DNA of 64,000 bases from Streptomyces sp. NBC_01275 (GCF_026340655.1 NZ_JAPEOZ010000001.1:496001-560000), one strand, 5' to 3'. Counted from the first letter of the stretch, positions 50,114 to 59,184 are shown. Numbers and translations are program-made. Notes: generated by a model from the letters alone, not told the origin.

Positions 50114-51211
50114 CTAGCGCGCCATCTCCTCCTTGACCGCGGCGACGAACGCGTCCACGTCGTCCTCGGTCGTGTCGAAGGCGCACATCCAGCGCACCAC
50201 GCCGGCCGCCTCGTCCCAGAAGTAGAACCGGAACCTCTTCTGCAGGCGCTCGCTCACATCGTGGGGCAACCGGGCGAAGACGCCGTTGGCCTGCACGGGG
50301 TAGAGGATCTCCACCCCGTGCACGGACCGCACGCCCTCCGCCAGCCGCTGCGCCATCGCGTTGCCGTGGCGGGCGTTGCGCAGCCACAGGTCCTTGGCGA
50401 GCAGCGCCTCCAACTGCACCGACACGAAGCGCATCTTGGAGGCGAGCTGCATGGACAGCTTGCGCAGGTGCTTCATCCGGCGGACCGCGTCCTGCTCGAT
50501 GACGACGACCGCCTCGCCGAACATCGCGCCGTTCTTGGTCCCGCCCAGCGACAGGATGTCCACGCCGACCGCGTTGGTGAACGTCCGCATCGGCACGTCG
50601 AGCGACGCGGCCGCGTTGGCTATCCGGGAGCCGTCCAGATGGACCCGCATGCCGTGGGCGTGGGCGTGGTCGCAGATCGCACGGATCTCGTCGGGCGTGT
50701 AGAGGGTGCCCAGTTCCGTGCTCTGGGTGATCGAGACGACCTGCGGCATCGCACGGTGCTCGTCCTCCCAGCCCCAGGCCTGCCGGTCGATCAGCTCGGG
50801 GGTGAGCTTGCCGTCGGGCGTGGCCACGGTGAGCAGCTTCAGGCCGCCCATGCGCTCGGGCGCGCCGCCCTCGTCCACGTTGATGTGGGCGCTCTCGGCG
50901 CAGATCACCGCGCCCCAGCGGTCGGTGACCGCCTGGAGCGCGACGACGTTGGCGCCGGTGCCGTTGAAGACCGGGAAGGCCTCCGCCGTGGGCCCGAAGT
51001 GGCTGCGGACGATCCGCTGGAGGTTCTCCGTGTAGTCGTCCTCGCCGTACGCCACCTGGTGGCCGCCGTTGGCCAGGGCCAGGGCGGCCATCACCTCCGG
51101 GTGGACCCCGGCGTAGTTGTCGCTGGCGAAACCGCGGACCTCCGGGTCGTGATGACGGCGGGCGTCGGTTTTCGGGGGGTTCACGGGGTTCACGGGATGT
51201 ACGGGGTTCAC
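50114..51211 (-). CDS. low-specificity L-threonine aldolase-type PLP enzyme
   Basis: A 365-residue fold-type I PLP enzyme: GFASDNYAGVHPEVMAAL, YGEDDYTENLQ, PVFNGTGANVVALQ, ESAHINVDEGGAPER, LDGSRIANAAASLD and the PLP-lysine region VDILSLGGTKNGAMFGEAVV match the beta-eliminating/threonine-aldolase group. It splits beta-hydroxy amino acids to glycine and an aldehyde. GTG 51211 overlaps the SDR stop by four bases. The first residues are a short repeat (NPVHPVNPVNPP), and later GTG codons within it are alternative starts. Confidence 0.9.
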   Translation of the reverse strand: MNPVHPVNPVNPPKTDARRHHDPEVRGFASDNYAGVHPEVMAALALANGGHQVAYGEDDYTENLQRIVRSHFGPTAEAFPVFNGTGANVVALQAVTDRWGAVICAESAHINVDEGGAPERMGGLKLLTVATPDGKLTPELIDRQAWGWEDEHRAMPQVVSITQSTELGTLYTPDEIRAICDHAHAHGMRVHLDGSRIANAAASLDVPMRTFTNAVGVDILSLGGTKNGAMFGEAVVVIEQDAVRRMKHLRKLSMQLASKMRFVSVQLEALLAKDLWLRNARHGNAMAQRLAEGVRSVHGVEILYPVQANGVFARLPHDVSERLQKRFRFYFWDEAAGVVRWMCAFDTTEDDVDAFVAAVKEEMAR

Positions 51212-51999
51212 GGCTGCTCGGTGAGCCACAGACGCTGTCCGTTCACTTCGGCGGCGGGCTTGTTCCAGACTTCGGCGATGGCCTCGGCCAGGTCGCTGAC
51301 GTCCGTGAAGCCCGCGAACTTCGCGTTGGGGCGGTCGGCGCGCATCGCGTCGTGCACCAGCGCCTTCACCACCAGGATCGCAGCCGCGGAGGTCGGCCCC
51401 TCGGCGCCCCCGGCCTTGCGGAAGAAGTCGGCCATCGACAGCGTCCACGCCTCGGCGGCGGCCTTGGCGGCTGCGTAGGCGGCGTTGCCCGCGGTGGGGT
51501 TGCTGGCGCCGGCGGCGCTGATCAGGACGTACCGGCCCCGCTCGCTGCGCTGGAGCGCCTCGTGGAAGGCGAGGGAGGTGTGCTGCACGGTCTTGACGAG
51601 CAGCAGTTCCAGGAAGTCCCAGTCGTCGAGGCTGGTCTTGGTGAAGGTCTCGCCGCCGCGCCAGCCGCCGACGAGGTGGACCAGGCCGTCGACGCGCCCG
51701 AAGTCCTTCTCGATGCGGGTGGCCCAGTCACGGGCCGAGTTCAGGTCGAGCAGGTCGACCGTGTCGCCGGTGACGGTGGCGCCGCCGGCCTCGTAGCGGG
51801 CGTGGTCGACGGCCTCCGCCAGACGCTCGGGGTCGTTGTCCGAGCCGACGACGGTCGCGCCTTCCTGAGCGAGCTTGAGCAGTGCCGCACGGCCTGCGGG
51901 TCCGCCCGCGCCGGCCACCGCGATCACCGCACCGCTGAGAGCCCCGTTCCCCATGTTCCTCGCCTCCTGAGCAGTGTTCTCGGTACGCAGGTCGCTCAC
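51208..51999 (-). CDS. SDR-family NAD(P)-dependent oxidoreductase
   Basis: A 263-residue SDR with an altered cofactor loop (VIAVAGAGGPAGRAAL in place of TGxxxGIG), LVHLVGGWRGGETF in place of NNAG, and catalytic SAAGASNPTAGNAAYAAAKAA supplying Ser and Tyr-x-x-x-Lys. It sits in the middle of a three-gene operon and overlaps both neighbours by four bases (GTGA at each joint), so the three products are likely made in fixed ratio. Confidence 0.87.
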   Translation of the reverse strand: MSDLRTENTAQEARNMGNGALSGAVIAVAGAGGPAGRAALLKLAQEGATVVGSDNDPERLAEAVDHARYEAGGATVTGDTVDLLDLNSARDWATRIEKDFGRVDGLVHLVGGWRGGETFTKTSLDDWDFLELLLVKTVQHTSLAFHEALQRSERGRYVLISAAGASNPTAGNAAYAAAKAAAEAWTLSMADFFRKAGGAEGPTSAAAILVVKALVHDAMRADRPNAKFAGFTDVSDLAEAIAEVWNKPAAEVNGQRLWLTEQP

Positions 52000-53393
52000 G
52001 CGGCGATCCGCTCGGCGCCGTCCGCCGTGATGCCCTTGGTGGAGGCGATCACGTTCTTCAGCTTCTTGGACAGTGCCTCATAGAACATGCTCAGCGGAAA
52101 CTCGTCCGGAAGCACGTCATCCACGAGTTTCCGCGGCGGCTGAGTCAGGTCCAGGGCGTCGGGGCCCTTGGCCCACTTGGATCCCGGGTGCGGGGCGAGG
52201 TAGCCGGAGACCAGCTCGTAGCCGGCGAACCAGTGGACGAGCTTCGGGCGGTCGATGCCGTCGCGGTAGAGCTGCTCGATGTCGGCGCACAGCTGGTTGG
52301 TGACCTGCGGGGCGCGCTGCCAGTCGATGTGCAGCTTGTTGTCGGTCCAGCGGACGACGTCGTGCCGGTGCAGGTAGGCGAAGAGGAGCTGGCCGCCGAG
52401 TCCGTCGTAGTTGCGGACGCGCTCGCCGGTGACCGGGAAGCGGAACATGCGGTCGAAGAGGACCGCGTACTGCACGTCACGGGCCTGCGGGACGCCGTCG
52501 GCCTCCAGCTTCACGGCCTCCTTGAAGGCGGTGAGGTCGCAGCGCAGCTCCTCCAGGCCGTACATCCAGAACGGCTGGCGCTGCTTGATCATGAACGGGT
52601 CGAAGGGCAGGTCGCCGTGGCTGTGGGTGCGGTCGTGGACCATGTCCCACAGGACGAAGGCCTCCTCGCAGCGCTTCTGGTCGTGGACCATGGCGGCGAT
52701 GTCCTCGGGGAGCTGGAGGCCCAGGATGCCGACGGCGGCGTCGGTGACCCGGCGGAAGCGCGCGGCCTCGCGGTCGCAGAAGATGCCACCCCAGGAGAAA
52801 CGTTCCGGCGCTTCCCTGACGGCGATGGTCTCCGGGAAGAGCACGGCCGAGTTGGTGTCGTAGCCGGCCGTGAAGTCCTCGAAGGTGATGCCGCAGAACA
52901 GCGGGTTGTCGTAGCGGGTCGCCTCCAGCTCGGCCAGCCAGTCGGGCCAGACCATGCGCAGGACGACCGCCTCGAGGTTGCGGTCCGGGTTGCCGTTCTG
53001 CGTGTACATCGGGAAGACGACCAGGTGCTGGAGGCCGTCCCGGCGGTTCGCGGCGGGCTGGAAGGCCAGCAGGGAGTCCAGGAAGTCCGGCACCCCGAAG
53101 CCGCCCTCGGCCCACGCCCGCAGGTCCTCGACCAGGGCCCCGTGGTAGCCGGTGTCGTGCGGGAGCAGCCCGGACAGGCCCTCGACCGCCTCGATCACCT
53201 GGCGGACGGTCTGCTCGGCCTCCACCCGGCGGGGGGCGTTCTCGGCCGTGAAGTCGATCGACCCGTCCTTCGACTGCCAGGGCCGGATCCGCTCCACGGC
53301 ATCCTTGAGCACGGGCCACGCCGGGTGCTCCACCACCCTGTTCGCGGGAGGAACCCGCTCCTCCACAGCCGCCTGCACAAGAATTTCTGTCAT
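51996..53393 (-). CDS. DUF6421-family protein
   Basis: A 465-residue soluble protein of a family I recall as DUF6421, with no reaction assigned. Striking segments are FLDSLLAFQPAANRRDGLQHLVVFPMYTQNGNPDRNLEAVVLRMVWPDWLAELE, FVLWDMVHDRTHSHGDLPFDPFMIKQRQPFWMYGLEELRCDL with closely spaced His and Asp that could bind metal, and YLHRHDVVRWTDNKLHIDW. GGAGGATGGG precedes ATG 53393. It is the first gene of the operon with the SDR and threonine-aldolase-type enzyme. Confidence 0.78.
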   Translation of the reverse strand: MTEILVQAAVEERVPPANRVVEHPAWPVLKDAVERIRPWQSKDGSIDFTAENAPRRVEAEQTVRQVIEAVEGLSGLLPHDTGYHGALVEDLRAWAEGGFGVPDFLDSLLAFQPAANRRDGLQHLVVFPMYTQNGNPDRNLEAVVLRMVWPDWLAELEATRYDNPLFCGITFEDFTAGYDTNSAVLFPETIAVREAPERFSWGGIFCDREAARFRRVTDAAVGILGLQLPEDIAAMVHDQKRCEEAFVLWDMVHDRTHSHGDLPFDPFMIKQRQPFWMYGLEELRCDLTAFKEAVKLEADGVPQARDVQYAVLFDRMFRFPVTGERVRNYDGLGGQLLFAYLHRHDVVRWTDNKLHIDWQRAPQVTNQLCADIEQLYRDGIDRPKLVHWFAGYELVSGYLAPHPGSKWAKGPDALDLTQPPRKLVDDVLPDEFPLSMFYEALSKKLKNVIASTKGITADGAERIAA

Positions 53394-53654
53394 GTCCCAT
53401 CCTCCACGGGAGAACCTCGCGTATGGACACCGTATGCATACGGGGTTTCCTCCTGCAAGGCGGCCCTCGGGAAATTATCCTGTGCACCCACATATTCACG
53501 GCACTTTTTCCTGTCGGACATCGATGGGGCGAGCGCTTCCGCTAACGGACCCGCGGCCGGGCGCCCCATGGCGCGGACACGTGTCCATGACGGCCCGGGA
53601 CGGTTAGGCTGCGGGCTTCTCCACCCCCCGCAGTCGACGGAAGCGAGTCCGGAC

Positions 53655-54338
53655 TTGAACTTCCTCACCATCGGTCACCGCGGAGTCATGGGCGTCGAGC
53701 CCGAGAACACGCTGCGCTCCTTCGTCGCCGCCGAGCACGCCGGCCTCGACGTGGTCGAGCTCGATCTGCATCTGAGCAAGGACGGCGCCCTCGTGGTCAT
53801 GCACGATCCCGACGTGGACCGCACGACCGACGGGACCGGCCCTGTCGCGGACCAGACGCTCGCGGAGCTGCGCACCCTCGACGCGGGGCGCGGGGAGCGC
53901 GTGCCGGTCTTCGAGGAGGTCCTGGATGCCGTGACGATGCCGATCCAGGCCGAGATCAAGGACGTGCAGGCGGCCCGGGCGCTGGCCGAGGTGATGCGCG
54001 TGCGCAACCTGGCGGAACGGGTCGAGGTGTCCTCGTTCCACGACGAGGCCGTCGCCGAGATCGCCCGGCTGGTGCCCGGGGTGCGCACCGCACTCATCGG
54101 CAGCCGCTACGGCCTCGACATCGTCGACCGCGCCGTGGACGCGGGCGCCGCGACCCTGTGCCTGAACCTGCGGCGGCTCACCCTGGAGATCGTCGAGGAG
54201 GCGCGCAAGCGGGACCTGAGGATCATCGGCTGGGTGGTCAACACCCAGGACCAGCTCCGGCTCGTACGCGCCCTGGAGCTGGACGGCGCGACCACCGACT
54301 ACCCCGAGATCCGGCGCACGGGCCGCTTCACGGCGTGA
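53655..54338 (+). CDS. glycerophosphodiester phosphodiesterase
   Basis: A 227-residue GDPD-family TIM barrel: TIGHRGVMGVEPENTLRSF (catalytic His-Arg and Glu), VVELDLHLSKDGALVVMHDPDVDRTTDGTG (Glu/Asp metal site and second His), QAEIKD, and RIIGWVVNTQDQLRLVRALELDGATTDYP. It hydrolyses glycerophosphodiesters to glycerol-3-phosphate and an alcohol. No signal peptide is seen, so it is probably cytoplasmic. TTG 53655 with GGAAGCGAG upstream gives the standard N-terminus. It converges on the GNAT gene. Confidence 0.9.
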   Translation: MNFLTIGHRGVMGVEPENTLRSFVAAEHAGLDVVELDLHLSKDGALVVMHDPDVDRTTDGTGPVADQTLAELRTLDAGRGERVPVFEEVLDAVTMPIQAEIKDVQAARALAEVMRVRNLAERVEVSSFHDEAVAEIARLVPGVRTALIGSRYGLDIVDRAVDAGAATLCLNLRRLTLEIVEEARKRDLRIIGWVVNTQDQLRLVRALELDGATTDYPEIRRTGRFTA

Positions 54339-54353
54339 GCTCCCGAACGCGGC

Positions 54354-54893
54354 TCAGACCAACGGCTTGACCAGCAGCTCGAACTGGAGGTCGTCGCGCT
54401 GCGGAATGCCGAACCGCTCGTCGCCGTAGGGGAAGGGGGTCATGCGTCCCGTGCGGCGGTAGCCGCGGCGCTCGTACCAGGCGATGAGGTCGTCGCGTAC
54501 GGAGATCACGGTCATGTGCATCTCGCTGACGCCCCAGGTCTCGCGGGCCTGGCGCTCGGCCTGAGCGATGACCGTCTTGCCGAGCCCTGCGCCCTGTGCC
54601 GTCGGGCTGACCGCGAACATGCCGAAGTAGGCGTGGTCACCGCGGTGTTCGAGCTGGCAGCAGGCCACGATCCGGCGCTCCTGCTCCACGATGAGCAGCC
54701 GGCTGTCGGGCGACTTGATGACGTCGAGAACGCCCTCCGGGTCGGTCCGCTGCCCCTCCAGGATGTCCGCCTCGGTCGTCCACCCGACCCGGCTGTCGTC
54801 CCCGCGGTACGCCGACTCCACGAGCGCGACGAGCGCGTCCACGTCGGCGTCGGTGGCGTCGCGGAAGGTGAGTCCGGTGGCGGCGGTGTCCAT
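54354..54893 (-). CDS. GNAT-family N-acetyltransferase
   Basis: A 179-residue acetyltransferase with the acetyl-CoA loop VSPTAQGAGLGKTVIAQAERQA (Q-x-x-G-x-G/A equivalent) after AYFGMFAV and a final ISVRDDLIAWYERRGYRRTGRM. The acceptor is unknown. ATG 54893 has no strong ribosome site upstream. Its 5' flank adjoins the MITE-like element at 54981-55216. Confidence 0.88.
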   Translation of the reverse strand: MDTAATGLTFRDATDADVDALVALVESAYRGDDSRVGWTTEADILEGQRTDPEGVLDVIKSPDSRLLIVEQERRIVACCQLEHRGDHAYFGMFAVSPTAQGAGLGKTVIAQAERQARETWGVSEMHMTVISVRDDLIAWYERRGYRRTGRMTPFPYGDERFGIPQRDDLQFELLVKPLV

Positions 54894-54980
54894 GGGCGGT
54901 TCTCCGGTTCTGCGTCGACGGCGTCTGTGTCTGCGTCTGCGGTGCGGCTCGGGCACCGGTCAGGGTAACCCCCTGGCTAG

Positions 54981-55216
54981 GGCCTGTCCGGCCGATCAAG
55001 TCGCAGGAAACGGGCGGGGCCTTGAAGCGAGGGTGAGCGGGGTCTGGTGCGTGCAGCTGCAAGGCGGAGGAGGACGTCGACGCGATGGGGGTCCCCCCGC
55101 TCGAGCGAAGTCGAGAGTGGGGGAGTCGGCAACCGACGACAACGCCGTGGGGGTCCCCCCTCTGGGGGAGTGCGTGCCAGACCCCGCGTCTTCGGCATGA
55201 TCGGCCGGACAGGTCC
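54981..55216. mobile_element. MITE-like non-autonomous element
   Basis: The element is 236 bp, bounded by near-perfect inverted repeats: CCTGTCCGGCCGATCA (54983-54998) and TGATCGGCCGGACAGG (55198-55213), plus two to three further bases each side. The flanks are CTAG on the left (54977-54980) and TTAG on the right (55217-55220), fitting YTAR insertion. The interior has no gene but two GC hairpins: CCCCC..GGGGG around CTCGA-GCGAAG-TCGAG (about 55093-55124) and CCCCC-TCT-GGGGG (about 55156-55168), a motif I recall as scattered in Streptomyces genomes. Movement would need a transposase supplied elsewhere. Confidence 0.75.
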
Positions 55217-55230
55217 TTAGGCTCGGCTGC

Positions 55231-55623
55231 ATGGTGCATGTACTCAGCAGTCGAACCCTCCTCCGCCCCACCGACCCCGAGCTTTCGCGTGCCTTCTACG
55301 GCGAGCAGCTGGGCCTGGCCGTCTACCGCGAGTTCGGTACGGGGCCGGAGCGCGGGGTCGTCTACTTCCTCGGCGGGGGCTTCCTGGAGGTGTCGGGACG
55401 GTCGCCGACGGCGCCGGATCCCGCCGTACGGCTGTGGCTGCAGGTCGCGGACGTGACGGCGGCGCACGAGGAGCTGCGGGCGAAGGGGGTCGGGATCGTG
55501 CGGGCGCCGGTGAAGGAGCCGTGGGGGCTTCTCGAGATGTGGATCGAGGATCCGGACGGGACGCCGATCGTGCTGGTGGAGGTCCCTGCTGACCATCCGA
55601 TCCGGTACCGGCCGGGTCTGTGA
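55231..55623 (+). CDS. VOC-family protein beside the MITE-like element
   Basis: A 130-residue glyoxalase-fold protein: LLRPTDPELSRAFYGEQLGLAVYREFG, VVYFLGGGFLEVSG, VRLWLQVADVTAAHEELRAKGV and EPWGLLEMWIEDPDGTPIVLVEVP. Its ATG is only 14 bases from the MITE right end. A TAGGCT box spans the junction (55218-55223) and ends seven bases before the ATG, so the present promoter is partly supplied by the element. Confidence 0.87.
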   Translation: MVHVLSSRTLLRPTDPELSRAFYGEQLGLAVYREFGTGPERGVVYFLGGGFLEVSGRSPTAPDPAVRLWLQVADVTAAHEELRAKGVGIVRAPVKEPWGLLEMWIEDPDGTPIVLVEVPADHPIRYRPGL

Positions 55624-55696
55624 CCTCACCGGATGCCGGGGCGCGGGGCCGGGCTTAGCGTGCTGGAGGGGGTTGTTCCCTTTCGGAAGGAACGCC

Positions 55697-56461
55697 ATGA
55701 AGCTCGACGCGCCGGTGCCCGGCGGGCCCTGCTGGGCGGAGCTGGGCACCAGTGATCTGGAGGCGGCGAAGCGGTTCTACGCGGAACTGTTCGGCTGGCG
55801 GGCCGAGACGGATCCGCGGCAGGAGGCGGGCGGCTACACCGTCGCGCACCTCGGCGAGGCGGCCGTAGCCGCGCTGACTCCCCTGTACCAGGAGGCGCAG
55901 CCGTGCGCCTGGAACGTGTCCTTCGCGGTGACCGACGCCGATGTCAGCGCCCGGCTGGTCGCGGAGGCCGGCGGGAAGGTGCTGGTCGGGCCGATGGACG
56001 TGTTCGACGTGGGCCGTTTCGTGGTCGCCCTCGATCCGGGCGGCGCCGCGTTCCAGCTGTGGCAGGCGCGGGCCTTTCCGGGCGCCGGGCTGTTCAACGC
56101 GCCCGGCTCGCTGGGCTGGGTGGAGCTGCTGACCCGCGACGCCGCACGGTCGGAGGCCTTCTACACCACGGTGTTCGGCTGGACCGTGCGCCCTTCGGAG
56201 AACTACACGCAGTGGGGCGTGGGCGGCGCGGACTTCGGCGGCATGATCACGATGGACGACAAGTTCCCGCCGGAGGTGCCTTCGCACTGGCTGCCGTACT
56301 TCGCGGTGGCCGACGTGGACGCGACCACGCGGACGGCGGTGGAGGCGGGCGGGACCGCGCTCATGGAGCCCGCCACGGTGCCGGACGGCCCGCGGATCGC
56401 GGTGCTGCGGGATCCGCCGGGCGCGGTGTTCGGCGTGTACCGGGCGGGCGACGAGGGGTGA
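55697..56461 (+). CDS. two-domain VOC-family protein
   Basis: A 254-residue tandem duplication of the VOC fold. The first half begins CWAELGTSDLEAAKRFYAELFGWRAE and the second SLGWVELLTRDAARSEAFYTTVFGWTVRP, each ending in a DPxGAxFxxW or DPPGAVFGVY strand. Such two-domain proteins are common in Streptomyces, some linked to antibiotic or hydroxylase chemistry, but the substrate is unknown. GGAAGGA lies before ATG 55697. Confidence 0.9.
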   Translation: MKLDAPVPGGPCWAELGTSDLEAAKRFYAELFGWRAETDPRQEAGGYTVAHLGEAAVAALTPLYQEAQPCAWNVSFAVTDADVSARLVAEAGGKVLVGPMDVFDVGRFVVALDPGGAAFQLWQARAFPGAGLFNAPGSLGWVELLTRDAARSEAFYTTVFGWTVRPSENYTQWGVGGADFGGMITMDDKFPPEVPSHWLPYFAVADVDATTRTAVEAGGTALMEPATVPDGPRIAVLRDPPGAVFGVYRAGDEG

Positions 56462-56503
56462 CGAGGGGGCGGGCCGGGTTCGTACGGCGTTCCCGGGCCG
56501 GTC

Positions 56504-59065
56504 TCAGGCCAGTGGTGTCACCGTCACCTGGTCCAACACGGGGGCGTACGCGGAGCGTTGGCCGTGCGGGTTGCGGGTGACGCCGTCGAAGTCGGTGAGT
56601 TCGTCGGCGGTGAAGGTGAGGGTGTTGGGACCGCGGCGCAGGGTGACGGGGACGGACAGCTGGGCGAAGTTGTCGAAGTGGAAGGTGGTGGGGAACAGCA
56701 CGCGCTGCGGGGCTGCGGCGCCGACCCGGAGGTCCGCGTGCCGGCAGAGGGGGTCCGGGTTGTAGTGGGTGGCGGGCGCCTGCTCGCCGTTGGAGTAGCG
56801 GATCGTGAGGGCGTGCCGGCCGTCGCGCTCGGCGGTCACCGTGAGGGCGAGCGCGTTCGCGGGTCCGGCCCCGACCCCGTAGACGGCCTTGCCGCCGGTG
56901 GCGTACGAGAGGGCTCCGGTCACGCGGGCGGCGCCGGTCAGGACGCCGTCCTCGGCCGGGTAGGTGCGCGTCGGCAGCAGCCCACGGGAGGGGCCCACCG
57001 ACAGCCGCCGTACGACCAGGTGTTCCGACGACGTCCCGGTGACGGTCAGTTTGTTGACTCCGCCGTTCAGGAAGAGGGGTACGGCCCCCTCGCCGAGGCT
57101 TCCTGCATCCTCGCCGTTGACCGTCAACCGGCCCTCCCCCACGCCGAGTCGGTCGACGGTCACGCTCGCCTCGCCGTCGTCGGCCGCGTGCACCCAGAAG
57201 GTCACATCGCCGCCGTGCGCCGGAACGACCGCGCCCTGGCCGGTGTGGTCGATGCGGGCGTCGCCGCCGAGGGAGGCGTGCACGGCGTCGTACACGGCGT
57301 CGCAGGAGTCCTCGTACAGGGCCAGGGTGAGACGGTCGACGACCGCGTCGCCCCGGGTGACGCCGAGTTCGGGGTCGCGGGCGGCCAGGGTGAGGGTGTG
57401 GCGTCCCGCGGTCAGGGCGATCCGGGTGTCGGTGCGGCCCCATACGGCCCACTGGTAGCCGACGGGCAGCAGCAGCTCCTGCGGGCGTTCGCCGTCGACG
57501 CGCAGGAAGACGTTGGCGGGGCCCGACTCCCGGACCAGCTCTGCCTCGTTGTGGGAGCCCGCGAAGACGGAGACGTCGTACGCGCCGTCCCGCGGGACCT
57601 CGACGTCGAAGGCGAGGACGAGGTCGGAGCCGGTGCGCAGACCGCCCACGTGGTGGCCGCCGGAGGTGGCGAACTTCCCCACGTCGGACGGGGATCCCTC
57701 GGGCCCGTGCAGCACGCGACCGCTTCCGGTGTGCACGGCGTCCTCCGCTTCGTAGGCGCGCCGCCAGAGGACGGAGGGCGGTCGGAGAGCGGCGCCGTGG
57801 CCGCCGGGCGAGAGGGTGAGCTGGTAGGCGGACATCTCGTCGAGGTCGGCGAGGGGGAGCGTCACCGTGCCCTCGGTCAAGGGCAGTTCGGTCTCCTGGA
57901 GCAGCAACGGCTGTGCGCTCGCGCCGAGTTGGCCGGTCCAGGGGATCTCCTCCAGTCGTGCGCGCACGACTGCGCCGAGGAGGTCGGCGTGCTCGACGAC
58001 GATCCGCGCCGTGCCGCCCGAGCCGCCGAACAGTACCCGGGCCTGGCGCTTGTCCCGGTCGAGTGCGGCGACGCCTTGGAGGGTGTACTGCACGTTGGGG
58101 TGGGGTGCGGTCACCCGGACCGTGTTCCCGGTCAGCCGGCCGTAGGCGTTGAAGAGCCACCACTGCCCGTTGCCGTGGTGCGAGCCCACCGCCGAGTCGT
58201 TGAGGTTGCCGGCGATGTTCCAGTACGCCATGTCGGCGTCGACCTTCGACTCCTCGATCGCGGCGATCCACTGGATCATCTGGCCGGGGACGGAGAGGTG
58301 GTAGTTGTGCGCGTACTCGTTGATGTTCACCGGGAGCGGGCCGATCCCCAACTCCCTTTCCAGGTCCCGGTATCGGGCGACGCTGGTGCGGATCTCGTCG
58401 GGTGAGGACAGCTCGTGCCAGGTGACGACGTCGGGCAGGACGTCGTGGTCCCGGGCGAACTCCAGGAATCCCCTGACCTCCGGGTAGAGGAGGCAGGTGT
58501 TCGGGCCCGCGATGCGCGCCTCGGGGTCGAGGCTCTTGATCATGCGGTGCACGTCCCGCCAGGCCGTGAAGTAGGGGCCGGGTACGGTGCGCCAGGAGAC
58601 CCGGTCGTGGCTCCACTCCCCCTCGCCGAACATGTTGCCCTCGGGTTCGTTGAACGGCACGTACACGACGTGGGAGCGCAGCGCGCCGAGCGTGCCGACG
58701 TGCGCGACCTGTCGGCGGACGCGTTCCTTCAGGTCGGCGAGGCGCTCCTCGCCCGTGGCGCCGGGCCACTCGTAGGGGAAGCCGCGGTAGATGTCGGGGA
58801 CGTAGACGTACACGTCCCGGCCGCCCGCGGCGACGAACGACGGCAGGATCTCCAGGGCGTCCGCGCCGGGGTGCTGGACACCGTCCTGGGCCTTGGTCGC
58901 GACCGTGCGGACAGCCATGCCCTCGATGAGGGTGCGGCTGGGCACGCCCTCGCCGTAGAGGCCGTAGAGCGTGCCGCTCGCGCCGCCGTGGAAGGGACCC
59001 GTGTCCGCGCCGAGGTCGACGGTGAGGGTCTCGGGGGCGGCCTCGTGGGGGGTCTCGACCGGCAC
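56504..59065 (-). CDS. large clan GH-A-like glycoside hydrolase with carbohydrate-binding-like domains
   Basis: An 853-residue protein with no signal peptide. Residues ~30-330 look like a (beta/alpha)8 barrel: YVPFNEPEG places a candidate acid/base Glu at ~140 and VNINEYAHNY a candidate nucleophile Glu at ~250, as in GH39/GH5-type clan A enzymes. Residues ~430-560 (YEAEDAVHTGSGRVLHG, GGLRTGSDLVLAFDVEVPRDGAYDVSVFAGSHNEAELV) and ~690-853 (YPAEDGVLTGAARVTG, GRHALTIRYSNG) are two galactose-binding-like modules of the CBM6/35 type. GTG 59065 follows GAAGGATGG. Action on an imported oligosaccharide is inferred from the missing signal. Confidence 0.72.
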   Translation of the reverse strand: MPVETPHEAAPETLTVDLGADTGPFHGGASGTLYGLYGEGVPSRTLIEGMAVRTVATKAQDGVQHPGADALEILPSFVAAGGRDVYVYVPDIYRGFPYEWPGATGEERLADLKERVRRQVAHVGTLGALRSHVVYVPFNEPEGNMFGEGEWSHDRVSWRTVPGPYFTAWRDVHRMIKSLDPEARIAGPNTCLLYPEVRGFLEFARDHDVLPDVVTWHELSSPDEIRTSVARYRDLERELGIGPLPVNINEYAHNYHLSVPGQMIQWIAAIEESKVDADMAYWNIAGNLNDSAVGSHHGNGQWWLFNAYGRLTGNTVRVTAPHPNVQYTLQGVAALDRDKRQARVLFGGSGGTARIVVEHADLLGAVVRARLEEIPWTGQLGASAQPLLLQETELPLTEGTVTLPLADLDEMSAYQLTLSPGGHGAALRPPSVLWRRAYEAEDAVHTGSGRVLHGPEGSPSDVGKFATSGGHHVGGLRTGSDLVLAFDVEVPRDGAYDVSVFAGSHNEAELVRESGPANVFLRVDGERPQELLLPVGYQWAVWGRTDTRIALTAGRHTLTLAARDPELGVTRGDAVVDRLTLALYEDSCDAVYDAVHASLGGDARIDHTGQGAVVPAHGGDVTFWVHAADDGEASVTVDRLGVGEGRLTVNGEDAGSLGEGAVPLFLNGGVNKLTVTGTSSEHLVVRRLSVGPSRGLLPTRTYPAEDGVLTGAARVTGALSYATGGKAVYGVGAGPANALALTVTAERDGRHALTIRYSNGEQAPATHYNPDPLCRHADLRVGAAAPQRVLFPTTFHFDNFAQLSVPVTLRRGPNTLTFTADELTDFDGVTRNPHGQRSAYAPVLDQVTVTPLA

Positions 59066-59184
59066 GGCACCATCCTTCGTTCGGGATTTCGAGCGGCGGT
59101 CGGTCCATCGAATCGACCTGCTAGAACGTAAGGAGATCGACTGGCCGGCGTCAACGGCCGTGCAGCGCCCGGCACTCGCAGCTC

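Noticed and set aside
55093..55168. Riboswitch upstream of the VOC gene
   Set aside because: The strong hairpins lie inside inverted repeats that define a mobile element, and the predicted transcript starts downstream of them, so they are better explained as part of the MITE.
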